From Brevibacterium daeguense (GTDB lineage: Bacteria > Actinomycetota > Actinomycetes > Actinomycetales > Brevibacteriaceae), in NCBI RefSeq assembly GCF_021729135.1, contig NZ_JAJTWW010000023.1, forward strand, positions 1-64,000: a DNA stretch of 64,000 nucleotides. Reading direction: 5' to 3'. Of the stretch, positions 32,097-40,157 are shown in pieces. Both the position numbers and the translations under genes were made by a program. Within the stretch, counting starts at the first letter, position 1. Each line of letters begins with the position of its first letter. The notes under the pieces were generated by a model. It ran no database searches and was not told the origin of the DNA. It saw only the letters and a program-made list of their open reading frames with translations.

Positions 32097-32932
32097 GCCG
32101 GGGCCAGGGGCACCCGCGGAAGCCGGAGGGAACCGTGCCCGCGTCCGAGCAGGCGCCCGCAGCCGAGCAGGCGTCAGCAGCCAAGCAGGCGCCCCCATCC
32201 GAGCAGGCGTCAGCAGCCGACCTGCGAGTGTTCGCCGAGGTGCCCGAGCGGGACGTCGCCGCGGACCTCACGGTGCCGGCCGGCACCATTCTGGGCCTGG
32301 TGGGGCCGAACGGGGTCGGGAAGTCGACGGTGCTGCAGGTGATATCGGGACTGCTCATCCCCGCTGCCGGCGAGGTCAGCGTGGGTGCTCGCATTCTCAC
32401 GCGGGTGCCCCGTGACGCGGGAGCGAGGCGGGTGTTCGTGCCTCCGCACCGGCGGGGCGTCTCCCAGCTGCTGCAGGACCCTGCCCTGTTCCCCTCGATG
32501 ACCGCCCGTGACAACGTGGCGTTCGGCCTGCGGGCAGCGGGGTTGCGGAAGGCCGCGGCGCGCGACCGGGCCTCCGAGCTGCTCGCCGACATGGGCATCG
32601 CTCAGCTGGCCGACCGCAAGCCCCACCAGATGTCGGGAGGCCAGCAGGCGCGCACCGCGATCGCCCGCGCGGTCGCGGCCGGACCGGACGTCATCCTGCT
32701 CGACGAGCCGTTCGCCGCGGTGGACGCCGAGGCGGTTGCGGAGTTCCGGGAGACGGTGCGCCGGGCCCTGGCCGGGCACACCGTCGTCCTGGTGTCGCAT
32801 CAGGCGGGCGACCTGTGGGCCCTCTGCGACCACATCGCGGTGATGAGCAGGGGCCGCATCGCGCAGACAGGGTCGGTCGACGCGGTGCTCGGCGATCCGA
32901 GTTCGCAGTTCGTCCGGCGCCTGCTGGGATGA
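32093..32932 (+). CDS. modC: molybdate ABC transporter ATP-binding protein, lacking Mop domain
   Basis: 279 residues from ATG 32093. After a 45-residue repeat-rich tail come Walker A GLVGPNGVGKST (about 66-77), Q-loop SQLLQDPALFPSM, signature MSGGQQARTAIARA (about 178), Walker B VILLDEPFAAVD and switch VLVSHQ. It powers ModB. Canonical ModC is about 350 residues with a C-terminal TOBE/Mop domain that senses molybdate; this one ends right after the ATPase core, so such feedback is absent. It converges with the ThDP enzyme gene 13 bp away. Confidence 0.93.
   Translation: MSRGQGHPRKPEGTVPASEQAPAAEQASAAKQAPPSEQASAADLRVFAEVPERDVAADLTVPAGTILGLVGPNGVGKSTVLQVISGLLIPAAGEVSVGARILTRVPRDAGARRVFVPPHRRGVSQLLQDPALFPSMTARDNVAFGLRAAGLRKAAARDRASELLADMGIAQLADRKPHQMSGGQQARTAIARAVAAGPDVILLDEPFAAVDAEAVAEFRETVRRALAGHTVVLVSHQAGDLWALCDHIAVMSRGRIAQTGSVDAVLGDPSSQFVRRLLG
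32147..32218 (+). repeat. four-copy 18-bp tandem repeat in modC N-terminus
   Basis: Four consecutive 18-base units begin GAGCAGGCG or AAGCAGGCG at 32147, 32165, 32183 and 32201 and encode (E/K)QAxAx hexapeptides. They lengthen a disordered tail ahead of the ATPase core. Confidence 0.8.
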
Positions 32933-32945
32933 GGTGCGAAGCCGC

Positions 32946-34502
32946 TCAGAGCACCACTTCGATGAGGCGCGGGCCGCTGTCGCTCAGTGCGGCTTCGAAC
33001 GCCTTCGACAGCTCCTCGATCGTCTCCACTCGCTGAGCCGGCACTCCCATTCCCTGCGACACCGCGACCCAGTCGATCACGGGGCTGCCGATGTCGAGCA
33101 GCGATTCGGCCTTGGCGCCGAAGTCGTGCACGCCGACGTTGTGCATCTCGTTGCGCAGGATCTGGTACTTCCGGTTCGCGAAGATCAGGCTGACGACGTC
33201 GAGTCCTTCCCGTGCCATCGTCCACAGCGCCTGCGGCATGTACATGCCGGAGCCATCGCTCTCCAGGGCGATGACCTTGCGATCGGGGCACGCGATCGCC
33301 GCTCCTGCGGCCAACGGCAGCGCCCAGCCGATCGCACCGCCGGTCGGGGTGAAGTAGTCGTGCGGCTGAGCGTTCATCGTGGCCTCGAAGAAGCTCCTGC
33401 CGGTGGTGACGGACTCGTCGAGCACGATCCCGTTCTCCGGGATCGCGCTGCCCAGCCAGGCCGCCAGCTTGTCGGCGGTGATCGTGCCGGTCGGCAGGGC
33501 CGGCGGCGCCAACCGGGAGGGAGTCGACGGCGCGGCAGCAGCGCCTTCCCCCAGGACTGCCGAGCACAGCGCCTCCAGGGCCGCCACGGAGTCGGCCTCC
33601 GGCTTGCTCACCTCGTAGAAGGTGGTGCCGGCTGCGGTGAGCACGCTCGATTTGTCCGGGTAGGCGAAGAACGCCACCGGCGCCTTGGAGTCGACGATCA
33701 CGAGCGCGTCGAACCGACTCAGGAGCTGCTGGGCAGCGTCGACCGGATAGGGGACACGCATGGTCGCGTGGCGGCCGGCACCCCGTTCCGTGCGCGGGGC
33801 GAAGGTGTCCGAGAGCAGGGTGGCACCGGTCGCCTGAGCGATCTTCCCGGCCAGCGCGAGCTGTTCGGCGCGCAGGGCGCGCCCGCCCAGCAGGATCGCC
33901 GTCCGCTTCCCGTTGATCCGCAGGTTCCGCGCGGCGGCCTCGATGACGCATTCATCGATGGCGATCTCCGGCAGCGGCTGAGCGGTCGGAGGGGTGGTGT
34001 AGGCGGCGGCGGTGCTCCACGCGGTATCCGCGGGGAGGATGAGCGAGGCGATGCGCCCGGGCCGGCTGACACCGATCGCGTCAGCGGCGTCCTGGGCGAT
34101 CGTGTTCGCCGACGGCGAGGTGCGCACCCAGTGGCTGAACGGCCGCGCCGCACCCTCGATGTCCGAGGTCAGCGGGGCGTTGAGCGCTCGGTGGTAGCCG
34201 GCGTGATCGCCGATGATGTTGACCATCGAGGAGCGTGCCCGCAGCGCGTTGTGCATGCTGGACAGGCCGTTGGCCATCCCCGGGCCCAAGTGCAGCAGGG
34301 TGGCAGCCGGCCTGTCGGTCATGCGCGCGTAGCCGTCTGCGGCACCGGTGACGACTCCTTCGAAGAGCCCGAGGACTCCGCGCACGCCGGGGCTGCGGTC
34401 GAGGGCCGCGACGAAGTGCATCTCCGAGGTGCCCGGGTTGGCGAAGCAGACGTCGATCCCGTTGTGTTCGAGGGTCTCCAGCAGGCTTTCTGCACCGTTC
34501 AC
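32946..34502 (-). CDS. ThDP-dependent acetolactate-synthase-like enzyme
   Basis: 518 residues in the usual three-domain order. CFANPGTSEMHFVAAL and LFEGVVTGAADGYARMTDRP hold the activating Glu of the PYR domain; the C-terminal PP domain has ESDGSGMYMPQALWTMARE and FANRKYQIL, the metal/ThDP-binding DG...N motif. It carries out decarboxylation or carboligation of a 2-oxo acid. It is shorter than anabolic IlvB and has no small subunit nearby; it resembles the benzoylformate decarboxylase/MdlC and acetolactate-synthase-like groups. Substrate unknown. The 59 bp upstream separate it from the helicase gene on the same strand. Confidence 0.87.
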   Translation of the reverse strand: MNGAESLLETLEHNGIDVCFANPGTSEMHFVAALDRSPGVRGVLGLFEGVVTGAADGYARMTDRPAATLLHLGPGMANGLSSMHNALRARSSMVNIIGDHAGYHRALNAPLTSDIEGAARPFSHWVRTSPSANTIAQDAADAIGVSRPGRIASLILPADTAWSTAAAYTTPPTAQPLPEIAIDECVIEAAARNLRINGKRTAILLGGRALRAEQLALAGKIAQATGATLLSDTFAPRTERGAGRHATMRVPYPVDAAQQLLSRFDALVIVDSKAPVAFFAYPDKSSVLTAAGTTFYEVSKPEADSVAALEALCSAVLGEGAAAAPSTPSRLAPPALPTGTITADKLAAWLGSAIPENGIVLDESVTTGRSFFEATMNAQPHDYFTPTGGAIGWALPLAAGAAIACPDRKVIALESDGSGMYMPQALWTMAREGLDVVSLIFANRKYQILRNEMHNVGVHDFGAKAESLLDIGSPVIDWVAVSQGMGVPAQRVETIEELSKAFEAALSDSGPRLIEVVL

Positions 34503-34561
34503 GTAATCCTCCGATCAAGACCAGGCGACTGGTGTCGCGTCCGATCCAACGTAACACCCGG

Positions 34562-37500
34562 TCAGCGCAGGGCGAGCGCGTCGTCGTCGGGGAGGAGCGC
34601 CGAGCGTGAGGACGCCGACTCCAGCAGGCCGATGTAGCCGGAGACGAGGTCGAGAGTCTTCACGCTCGACGGCACGGCCAGCTCCAACTGGGGCGACTGG
34701 ACGAGGAAGGCCGCGCACTGCGCCCGCGAGATCGCCACGTTGAGTCGGTTGCGGGAGAACAGGAAGTCGAGTCCGCGCGGAACCTCCGACGCAGCCGAGG
34801 TCGTCATCGACATGATGGCGATGGCGGCCTCCTGGCCCTGGAACTTGTCGACGGTGCCGACGGGAGTCGCTCTCAGACCTGCGGCATCGAGCTCCTCGCG
34901 GATGGTATTGACCTGTGCGTTGAAGGGAGCGACGACGATGATGTCCGCGGGTTCGAGGAGCCGTTCGGCCACCCCGGTGTCGGTGACCTCGGCGAACCTG
35001 CGGCCGACGGCGTTCCTGACGATGGCCACGACCGCGGCGGCCTCCTCCTCGGACAGGGTCGTGCTGCCGAAATGCTCGACGTCGATGACGTGGAGGCCCG
35101 GGGCGACTCCTTCGACGGTGCGCGCGGGGGCGCAGGAGTCCAGCCGGGATTCGTAGGACAGCCGCGACACCGGGTGGGTGACCTCCGAATGCATGCGGTA
35201 GCTGCGCGGCAGGAAGTACCCGAACTCCGGCGGGAGCACGTCGTGGCCGTCCGACAGCCAGCCGAGCGCTGAGCGGTCGACCGGTTCCGGATGGGCTGCC
35301 TGAGTGACATTGGGCAGCTGCTGGGGATCGCCGAGCAGCAGCAGCCGCGGGGCGAGGGTGGAGATGGCGATCATGTCCGGCAGGGCGTACTGGCCGGCCT
35401 CGTCGATCACCACGAGGTCGAAGTCGCGGTCCTGCCCGGCCATCCACGAGGTGCCGCCGACGAGGCATCCGCCGGGCTGCTCATCGACGTGGGCCCACAG
35501 CTTCTTCCAGTCGGCGAATCCTGTCCAGCCGCAGTGATTGGTCCCCTGGAGGTCGGGATCGCTCGTCTTCTTGAGCAGCTTCTCCGCCGGCACCCCGCGC
35601 TTGGCGACTGCGGCCAGGAAGTTCTCCGCCACCGCGTTCGACTGTCCGGTGACCGCCACCGTCCAGCCGGCTGCGATGAGCGCGGCGATGACGTGCGAGC
35701 CGGTGAAGGTCTTGCCCGTTCCGGGTGGGCCCTGAACCGCGAGGTAGGAGTTGTCCAACGAGCGCAGGGTGGTGAGGATCGCCTCGGCGGCGCCGTCCGC
35801 GCCGGCCGGTGCGATGGCGCCGCGCGGAGGGCGCCGGACCAGAAGATCGAAGGCGGGGTCCCTGATGTCGGCTGTCGGCATGCCGAGGATCTTCGGTGCC
35901 CAGCGCTGCTGGATCGCCGCGAGTTTCGCCTGAGCGGACGGCCCCTCGGTGGGCGTCAGCGCCACCGGCAGGTCCTCGAACGGCTCCTTCTTGGGGCCGA
36001 CCTTGACCTCCACGAGCAGCTGGGTGTCGGCGACCGCGTGGCCGATGTCAAGCACCGTCGCCTTGCAGGCTGCGCGGCCGCCCGGGACAGGAGACCACAG
36101 CGCGGTGGAGGCGGACGGGTCGAAGATCGCGTACATCGCCGTGCCCGGCGACAGCTTGCTGCCCGGACCGAACTGCCCCGTGAGCCGCAGCGTGCGCGCC
36201 TGCGATTTCTTGACCGGATGCCAGTCCTCGACGACCTCGGCGTGCGCGGCGGTGAAGACGTCGCGGGCGTCCGCCCAGTCGTCGATGGGCGCAGTCAGCC
36301 GTGAGAAGTGCTCCTGCCAGAAGGTCTTGGCCTCCCGCTCGTAGTACAGGAGCGACGCCCGGCCCAGTGCCAATGCCGTCTCCTCCGCCGTGCGATTGAG
36401 CGGGTCCGTGCCGGCGAGCGCGGAATCGAAGCCGGCGAGCAGCGCCTGATTCTCCTCGTTCGCGCTTTCCCGGGCGGCCTCCTGCGCGGCCGCCGCCTCT
36501 GTCGCCTGCTCGGGCAGTTGCGGGGGGACGCCCGCGTCCCGGGCCAGGTCGAGCAGCCAATCGCGCAGCCGCAGCGTGGACCGGCAGTCGTACTCGTTGT
36601 AGTCGGCGATCTCCGCCAGCATCTTCCCGGCCCGGGCGGTGTCCCCGGCGCTGCGCACGAGCATGGCCTCCGCGTAGGCGTCGATGCTCGCGGCGGCGTC
36701 CGTCACGCCGTCCTCGTCGCGGAGGTCGGCGCCCATGTACAGCGGTTCGAGCTTCTTGATCGAATAACTGCGCGATCCCACCCGCAGCGCCTGCCGCACC
36801 ACCGGGTAGAGGTCGACGAGCACGCCCCGGCGCAGCAGGTCGTCGACCATGTCCTCGCCGTACTCGTGCCGGCCTGCCAGCGAGAGCAGATGCGTCTTCT
36901 CATAGGGGGCGTAGTGGTAGATGTGCAGATTCGGATTGGCCTGCAGCCTGCGTTCGACGTCCGCGAGGAAGTCGATCAGCGCCTGCCGCTCCTCATCCAG
37001 GTCGTGAGCCCAGTAGGAGGTGAATCGCTCTTGGGTGTCGACGTAGCCGAACAGGTAGTCGAGGCCCCATTGGCCCCGTTCCTGATACAGGGGGTCGCCT
37101 TCGAAGTCGAAGAAGATGTCGCCGGGGTCCGGCTGGGGCAGCAGCCGGAAGTGCTCCGGGTCGATGACCTCGAAGACGGGCGGGACCGCGACCGGTGAGC
37201 CCCCGGCGGCCTCCCCGGCACCGGGCGATCCGCCGACACCGCCTCCCGCAGCATTCTCCGAGGCGATCTGCAGACGCGCCTGACGGTGGAGGTTCTGCAC
37301 CGTGTCCCGGCCGATCCCGCGCACGCGGTCGAGCTGCTCCGGACCGGCTGCCGCGAGCGCGTCGATCGTCGGGATGCCGGCGGCGCGGAAGGCGGCGCGC
37401 TGGGAGACACGGAGTCTGGCGACGAGGACGAGATCGCGGTGCTCCTCCGCGGCGGACGCGCACAGTGAGCACCGCCCGCAGGCGGCGAACTGCTCGTCGC

Positions 37501-38113
37501 CCCACTCCACCGGAGCCGAGGCGGTCTGCCGCAGAGTGATCGCGTCGCGCAGCGCCGCTCGCTGCGAGCGGTAGACCGGAGCGATCCGGCGGGTGTCATG
37601 GGCGGATTCGGTTCCGTCGCCGAGGACGAGGACCGCCCACGGCGAGACCGGGATCCCGGCCTGCTCAAGCCAATCGACGTAGGCTGCGACCTGGATGAGC
37701 GCAGAGACCTTGGCGGAGAGCGCGAGCTTAGTGTCGAGGACCCGGTACCGATCGTCATCGTCGAGGACGAGGAAGTCCGGTCTGCCCTCGAATCCCGACG
37801 AGGAGAAGACTGGCTGATAGATGACGCGGGCGCCGGATTCGAAGGCGTCCATGGTCGCAGCACGGCTGCCCGGGTTGTCCCGGGTGAACTCGATCATGCT
37901 GCCGGGGTGCTCGCGTCGGAGCTGCGCACGGTAGCGCGCTTCGTGCTGAGCGCCCAGGCGTGCGGTGCGCTCGAGCATGGCATCCGCATCTGTCCCCACG
38001 GGATCGGTCAGCCCGAGAATGCCGTCGAGATGGCGGATGACTGCCCATTGGCAGTCCATCCAGGAGCACACGTCCGACGGGGAGATGGTGATGCCTGCAA
38101 CTGTGCGCTTCAT
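34562..38113 (-). CDS. TM0106-type RecB-like nuclease fused to DNA2-like helicase
   Basis: 1183 residues. The first ~500 form a TM0106-family RecB-type nuclease: VCSWMDCQWAVIRHLDG, LDDDDRYRVLDTKLALSAK with the D...DxK core, an FAACGRCSLCASA cysteine cluster, helix-hairpin-helix GIGRDTVQNLHRQA, then IFFDFEGDPLYQERGQWGLD, a DEDD-type exonuclease-like strand, and YNEYDCRSTLRLRDWL. The last ~450 are a superfamily 1 helicase: Walker A GPPGTGKTFTG (about 795), DLVVIDEAGQ, PFNAQVNTIREELD, VDKFQGQEAAIAI and RLNVAISRA. Such fusions act in DNA repair or defence; the precise role is unknown. Confidence 0.9.
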   Translation of the reverse strand: MKRTVAGITISPSDVCSWMDCQWAVIRHLDGILGLTDPVGTDADAMLERTARLGAQHEARYRAQLRREHPGSMIEFTRDNPGSRAATMDAFESGARVIYQPVFSSSGFEGRPDFLVLDDDDRYRVLDTKLALSAKVSALIQVAAYVDWLEQAGIPVSPWAVLVLGDGTESAHDTRRIAPVYRSQRAALRDAITLRQTASAPVEWGDEQFAACGRCSLCASAAEEHRDLVLVARLRVSQRAAFRAAGIPTIDALAAAGPEQLDRVRGIGRDTVQNLHRQARLQIASENAAGGGVGGSPGAGEAAGGSPVAVPPVFEVIDPEHFRLLPQPDPGDIFFDFEGDPLYQERGQWGLDYLFGYVDTQERFTSYWAHDLDEERQALIDFLADVERRLQANPNLHIYHYAPYEKTHLLSLAGRHEYGEDMVDDLLRRGVLVDLYPVVRQALRVGSRSYSIKKLEPLYMGADLRDEDGVTDAAASIDAYAEAMLVRSAGDTARAGKMLAEIADYNEYDCRSTLRLRDWLLDLARDAGVPPQLPEQATEAAAAQEAARESANEENQALLAGFDSALAGTDPLNRTAEETALALGRASLLYYEREAKTFWQEHFSRLTAPIDDWADARDVFTAAHAEVVEDWHPVKKSQARTLRLTGQFGPGSKLSPGTAMYAIFDPSASTALWSPVPGGRAACKATVLDIGHAVADTQLLVEVKVGPKKEPFEDLPVALTPTEGPSAQAKLAAIQQRWAPKILGMPTADIRDPAFDLLVRRPPRGAIAPAGADGAAEAILTTLRSLDNSYLAVQGPPGTGKTFTGSHVIAALIAAGWTVAVTGQSNAVAENFLAAVAKRGVPAEKLLKKTSDPDLQGTNHCGWTGFADWKKLWAHVDEQPGGCLVGGTSWMAGQDRDFDLVVIDEAGQYALPDMIAISTLAPRLLLLGDPQQLPNVTQAAHPEPVDRSALGWLSDGHDVLPPEFGYFLPRSYRMHSEVTHPVSRLSYESRLDSCAPARTVEGVAPGLHVIDVEHFGSTTLSEEEAAAVVAIVRNAVGRRFAEVTDTGVAERLLEPADIIVVAPFNAQVNTIREELDAAGLRATPVGTVDKFQGQEAAIAIMSMTTSAASEVPRGLDFLFSRNRLNVAISRAQCAAFLVQSPQLELAVPSSVKTLDLVSGYIGLLESASSRSALLPDDDALALR

Positions 38114-38191
38114 GCCGCTCCTCTGCGCGCGGGTGACCGGTCGTCATCATTCTTGCGCAGACCACGGACACGGGGCACGACGGGAGAACGA

Positions 38192-38227
38192 CTGAGCACA
38201 GCCGGCGGCTCGGCCGGCTGTGCTCAG
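38192..38227 (-). terminator. perfect 15-bp hairpin terminator
   Basis: CTGAGCACAGCCGGC (38192-38206) and its exact complement (38213-38227) flank a 6-nt loop. It begins 28 nt after the stop of the leftward oxidase-like gene and precedes the helicase start, so it should terminate the former. Confidence 0.85.
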
Positions 38228-38254
38228 ATCAGCTGCGATCCGGGGTTTGGCGTG

Positions 38255-38734
38255 TCACATCCTGACTTCGCCGCTCTCGCCCGCCTTCGGCTCCCCGCCG
38301 ATGGTCGCTGCCTTCAGCATCGACACCGCAGTCGCGGCCCTGCCCGGCGAGGTCCAGTACTCAGCTGTGTCGGGGACGACCTCCAGCACCAGCACGGAGG
38401 GGTCCTCGGGTCCTTGGTCGAACCACGCGTCGGCCCCGAGCCCCCACAGCTCTTCCTTCTTCTTCGCATCGCGATGGAGCAGCGCGCGGCCCGCGATCGA
38501 GATCCAGTCCTGCTTGCCGGCGAACGCCAGATTGACCTCCCGATTGTCGAGGAGATCCTCGACCTTCGGGGAGTTCGCTGCCGTCAGGAACCAGAAGTGG
38601 TTCGCGTCGTCGACGTCCATGACCGCCATCGGCCGGGACACGATCCGATCGTTCTCGTCCAGCGTGGTGAACATGCACATGCGGATGTCCTTGGCGGCCT
38701 GGGCCAGTGCGGTGGCGTCGGTCTCCGCGCTCAT
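38255..38734 (-). CDS. pyridoxamine-5'-phosphate-oxidase-like FMN-binding protein
   Basis: 159 residues, a single split-barrel domain. IRMCMFTTLDENDRIVSRPM, WFLTAANSPKVEDLLDNREV and AFAGKQDWISIAGRALLHRD match general stress protein 26-type flavin-binding barrels. These bind FMN or F420, but their substrates are mostly unknown. It overlaps the upstream small gene by 4 nt and is therefore coupled to it. Confidence 0.9.
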   Translation of the reverse strand: MSAETDATALAQAAKDIRMCMFTTLDENDRIVSRPMAVMDVDDANHFWFLTAANSPKVEDLLDNREVNLAFAGKQDWISIAGRALLHRDAKKKEELWGLGADAWFDQGPEDPSVLVLEVVPDTAEYWTSPGRAATAVSMLKAATIGGEPKAGESGEVRM

Positions 38735-38982
38735 CGAAGCACCTCGCTGTTGACCACGGTCGCGACATCGGCCGGGCCGCGTTCGTTCTCGATGTGATCG
38801 ACCATCGCATCGAAGGACTGATCGTCGAGGTTGTCGAAGCCGGACTCGTCGATCGCCTTCTTCAGCTCGTCCCGGACGGTCGAGTCCGGGGCGCTCTCCT
38901 GCCAGGACTGCACGCGGTCGAAGATGGCCTGCAGCTGATCGTGACGGACGGATGCCTGTTCATTGCTCGCGTTATCTGTCAT
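38731..38982 (-). CDS. small hypothetical protein, coupled to the FMN-binding protein
   Basis: 83 residues, acidic, helical (HDQLQAIFDRVQSWQESAPD, RDELKKAIDESGF), without cysteines or membrane segments. I do not recognise a family. Its stop/start overlap with the downstream FMN-binding protein suggests a shared stress-related operon. Confidence 0.75.
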   Translation of the reverse strand: MTDNASNEQASVRHDQLQAIFDRVQSWQESAPDSTVRDELKKAIDESGFDNLDDQSFDAMVDHIENERGPADVATVVNSEVLR

Positions 38983-39038
38983 GGCTCCAGCCTAGGGAGA
39001 GAGCAGGGCCGCTGAACAGGGTCAGCGGCAAAAATTCT

Positions 39039-39064
39039 GGAAAGGCACCCTGACGGATAACGTT
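39039..39064 (+). promoter_or_regulatory. possible ECF/SigH-type promoter
   Basis: GGAA (39039-39042) and GTT (39062-39064) are separated by 19 nt, close to the GGAA-N(18-19)-GTT pattern of actinobacterial redox-stress sigma factors. It would transcribe the small gene at 39141 with a leader of about 70 nt. A pattern match only. Confidence 0.3.
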
Positions 39065-39140
39065 CGGACTTGTAGGGTGGGTCCACAGCACACAGCAACC
39101 CAGCCGGCCTCTCGAGCAGACGGCCGTACAGAGGAGAACC

Positions 39141-39374
39141 ATGAACAGCGAGCAGTCCGAATCCAGCGGTGTCGGCCCCCTCGACAAGCTCAACGAAGCG
39201 GCCAAGAAGGTGCTCGGTCCCGCCGACCGCGGCACCGACGAGGAGCGCGCGCAGCAGGACCACGAAGGTCGGCCGATGCAGGAGGGCGACCGGCAACAGG
39301 TCGCCCGAGAGCATGGTGACACGCCCTCGACTGACGCGGACGGCAACCCGATCGCCATCTCCGACGAGCGCTGA
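39141..39374 (+). CDS. small hydrophilic protein, LGPAxRGTD family, copy 1
   Basis: 77 residues, highly polar, probably disordered. LGPADRGTDEERAQQDHEG, then DRQQVAREHGDT and DADGNPI, recur in the protein encoded at 39854. No known domain. GAGGAGA precedes the ATG. The next gene converges 24 bp away. Confidence 0.72.
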   Translation: MNSEQSESSGVGPLDKLNEAAKKVLGPADRGTDEERAQQDHEGRPMQEGDRQQVAREHGDTPSTDADGNPIAISDER

Positions 39375-39398
39375 ACGGCTCCGCCCGCGGCCGGGCGT

Positions 39399-39722
39399 CT
39401 AGGACACGACCGACAGCGGGGCGGCCGCCGTGCTGTCACTGAGCATCTCGCGGGCCTCCTTGAGCGCCCACGCCGAATCCTTCTTGTCCAGCTGTGCCAA
39501 CGCCAGGAGATTCGCAATCCGCTGCTCACGCCGCGCCAGGGCCGCCTCGTTCGTCATCTCGACCATCGCGAGGACGCGGGCATGCGCCCGCCGTCCGCGT
39601 GCCTCTGCGGTGGAATCGTCGGCATCGGTATCGCCGAGGATCTCCAGCGCCTCGGTCAGCAGATTCTCCACTTTCACCTCCCAGCACTCTCCGATGAGCG
39701 CTGCGTCGTCCAGCCACCGCAT
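39399..39722 (-). CDS. hypothetical helical protein
   Basis: 107 residues from ATG 39722, all-helical by eye (VENLLTEALEIL, RRAHARVLAMVEMTNEAAL, IANLLALAQLD). No family recognised. The start is uncertain: a TAGAAT -10-like hexamer (minus strand, 39742-39747) would place transcription about 12 nt before ATG 39722, whereas GGGAGG lies 5 nt before GTG 39671. It sits between the two small paralogues. Confidence 0.6.
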   Translation of the reverse strand: MRWLDDAALIGECWEVKVENLLTEALEILGDTDADDSTAEARGRRAHARVLAMVEMTNEAALARREQRIANLLALAQLDKKDSAWALKEAREMLSDSTAAAPLSVVS

Positions 39723-39836
39723 CCTGCGAGGCCACCAGGTGATTCTAGCAAGCAGGCTTGCAGCGGCCCGCACGAAGGTCGATCGGCATGACTCCGCGGG
39801 GCAGGGTCAGCAGAGGCATTTCCCACAGGAGTCGCG

Positions 39837-39842
39837 TAGACT
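39837..39842 (+). promoter_or_regulatory. -10-like element for small protein copy 2
   Basis: TAGACT, identical to the moaA -10, lies 11 nt before ATG 39854. It suggests a leader of only a few bases. No clear -35. Confidence 0.35.
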
Positions 39843-39853
39843 AGCACAGAACA

Positions 39854-40117
39854 ATGGAAGCAACAAACGAGGTGATCGCAGTGGACACCCAGCGACCGGA
39901 CGTCAGGAGAACGGACTCCAGCGGCTACCGCTTCATCGACATGATCGACAGGTTCGTCTTCAGAATCCTCGGCCCGGCGAACCGCGGCACGGACGCCGAC
40001 CGCGCCAAGAAGAACCCGGAGCTGAGCGAGGCTGATCGCGTGCGGATCGCGCGCGAGCACGGCGACACCATCACCTACGGCGAGGACGGGAAGCCGATCT
40101 TCACCTCGGGCGGCTGA
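39854..40117 (+). CDS. small hydrophilic protein, LGPAxRGTD family, copy 2
   Basis: 87 residues. A short hydrophobic patch (YRFIDMIDRFVFRIL) precedes LGPANRGTDADRAKKNPELS, then RVRIAREHGDT and EDGKPIF, which align with copy 1. A later GTG start (VDTQRP, preceded by GAGGTG) is possible. Function unknown; the hydrophobic patch is absent from copy 1, so they may differ in membrane association. It converges with the flavoprotein gene 40 bp downstream. Confidence 0.72.
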   Translation: MEATNEVIAVDTQRPDVRRTDSSGYRFIDMIDRFVFRILGPANRGTDADRAKKNPELSEADRVRIAREHGDTITYGEDGKPIFTSGG

Positions 40118-40157
40118 TGTCGGCCACATGCGGAGGCGGCGCGACCGCTTCCGACTG

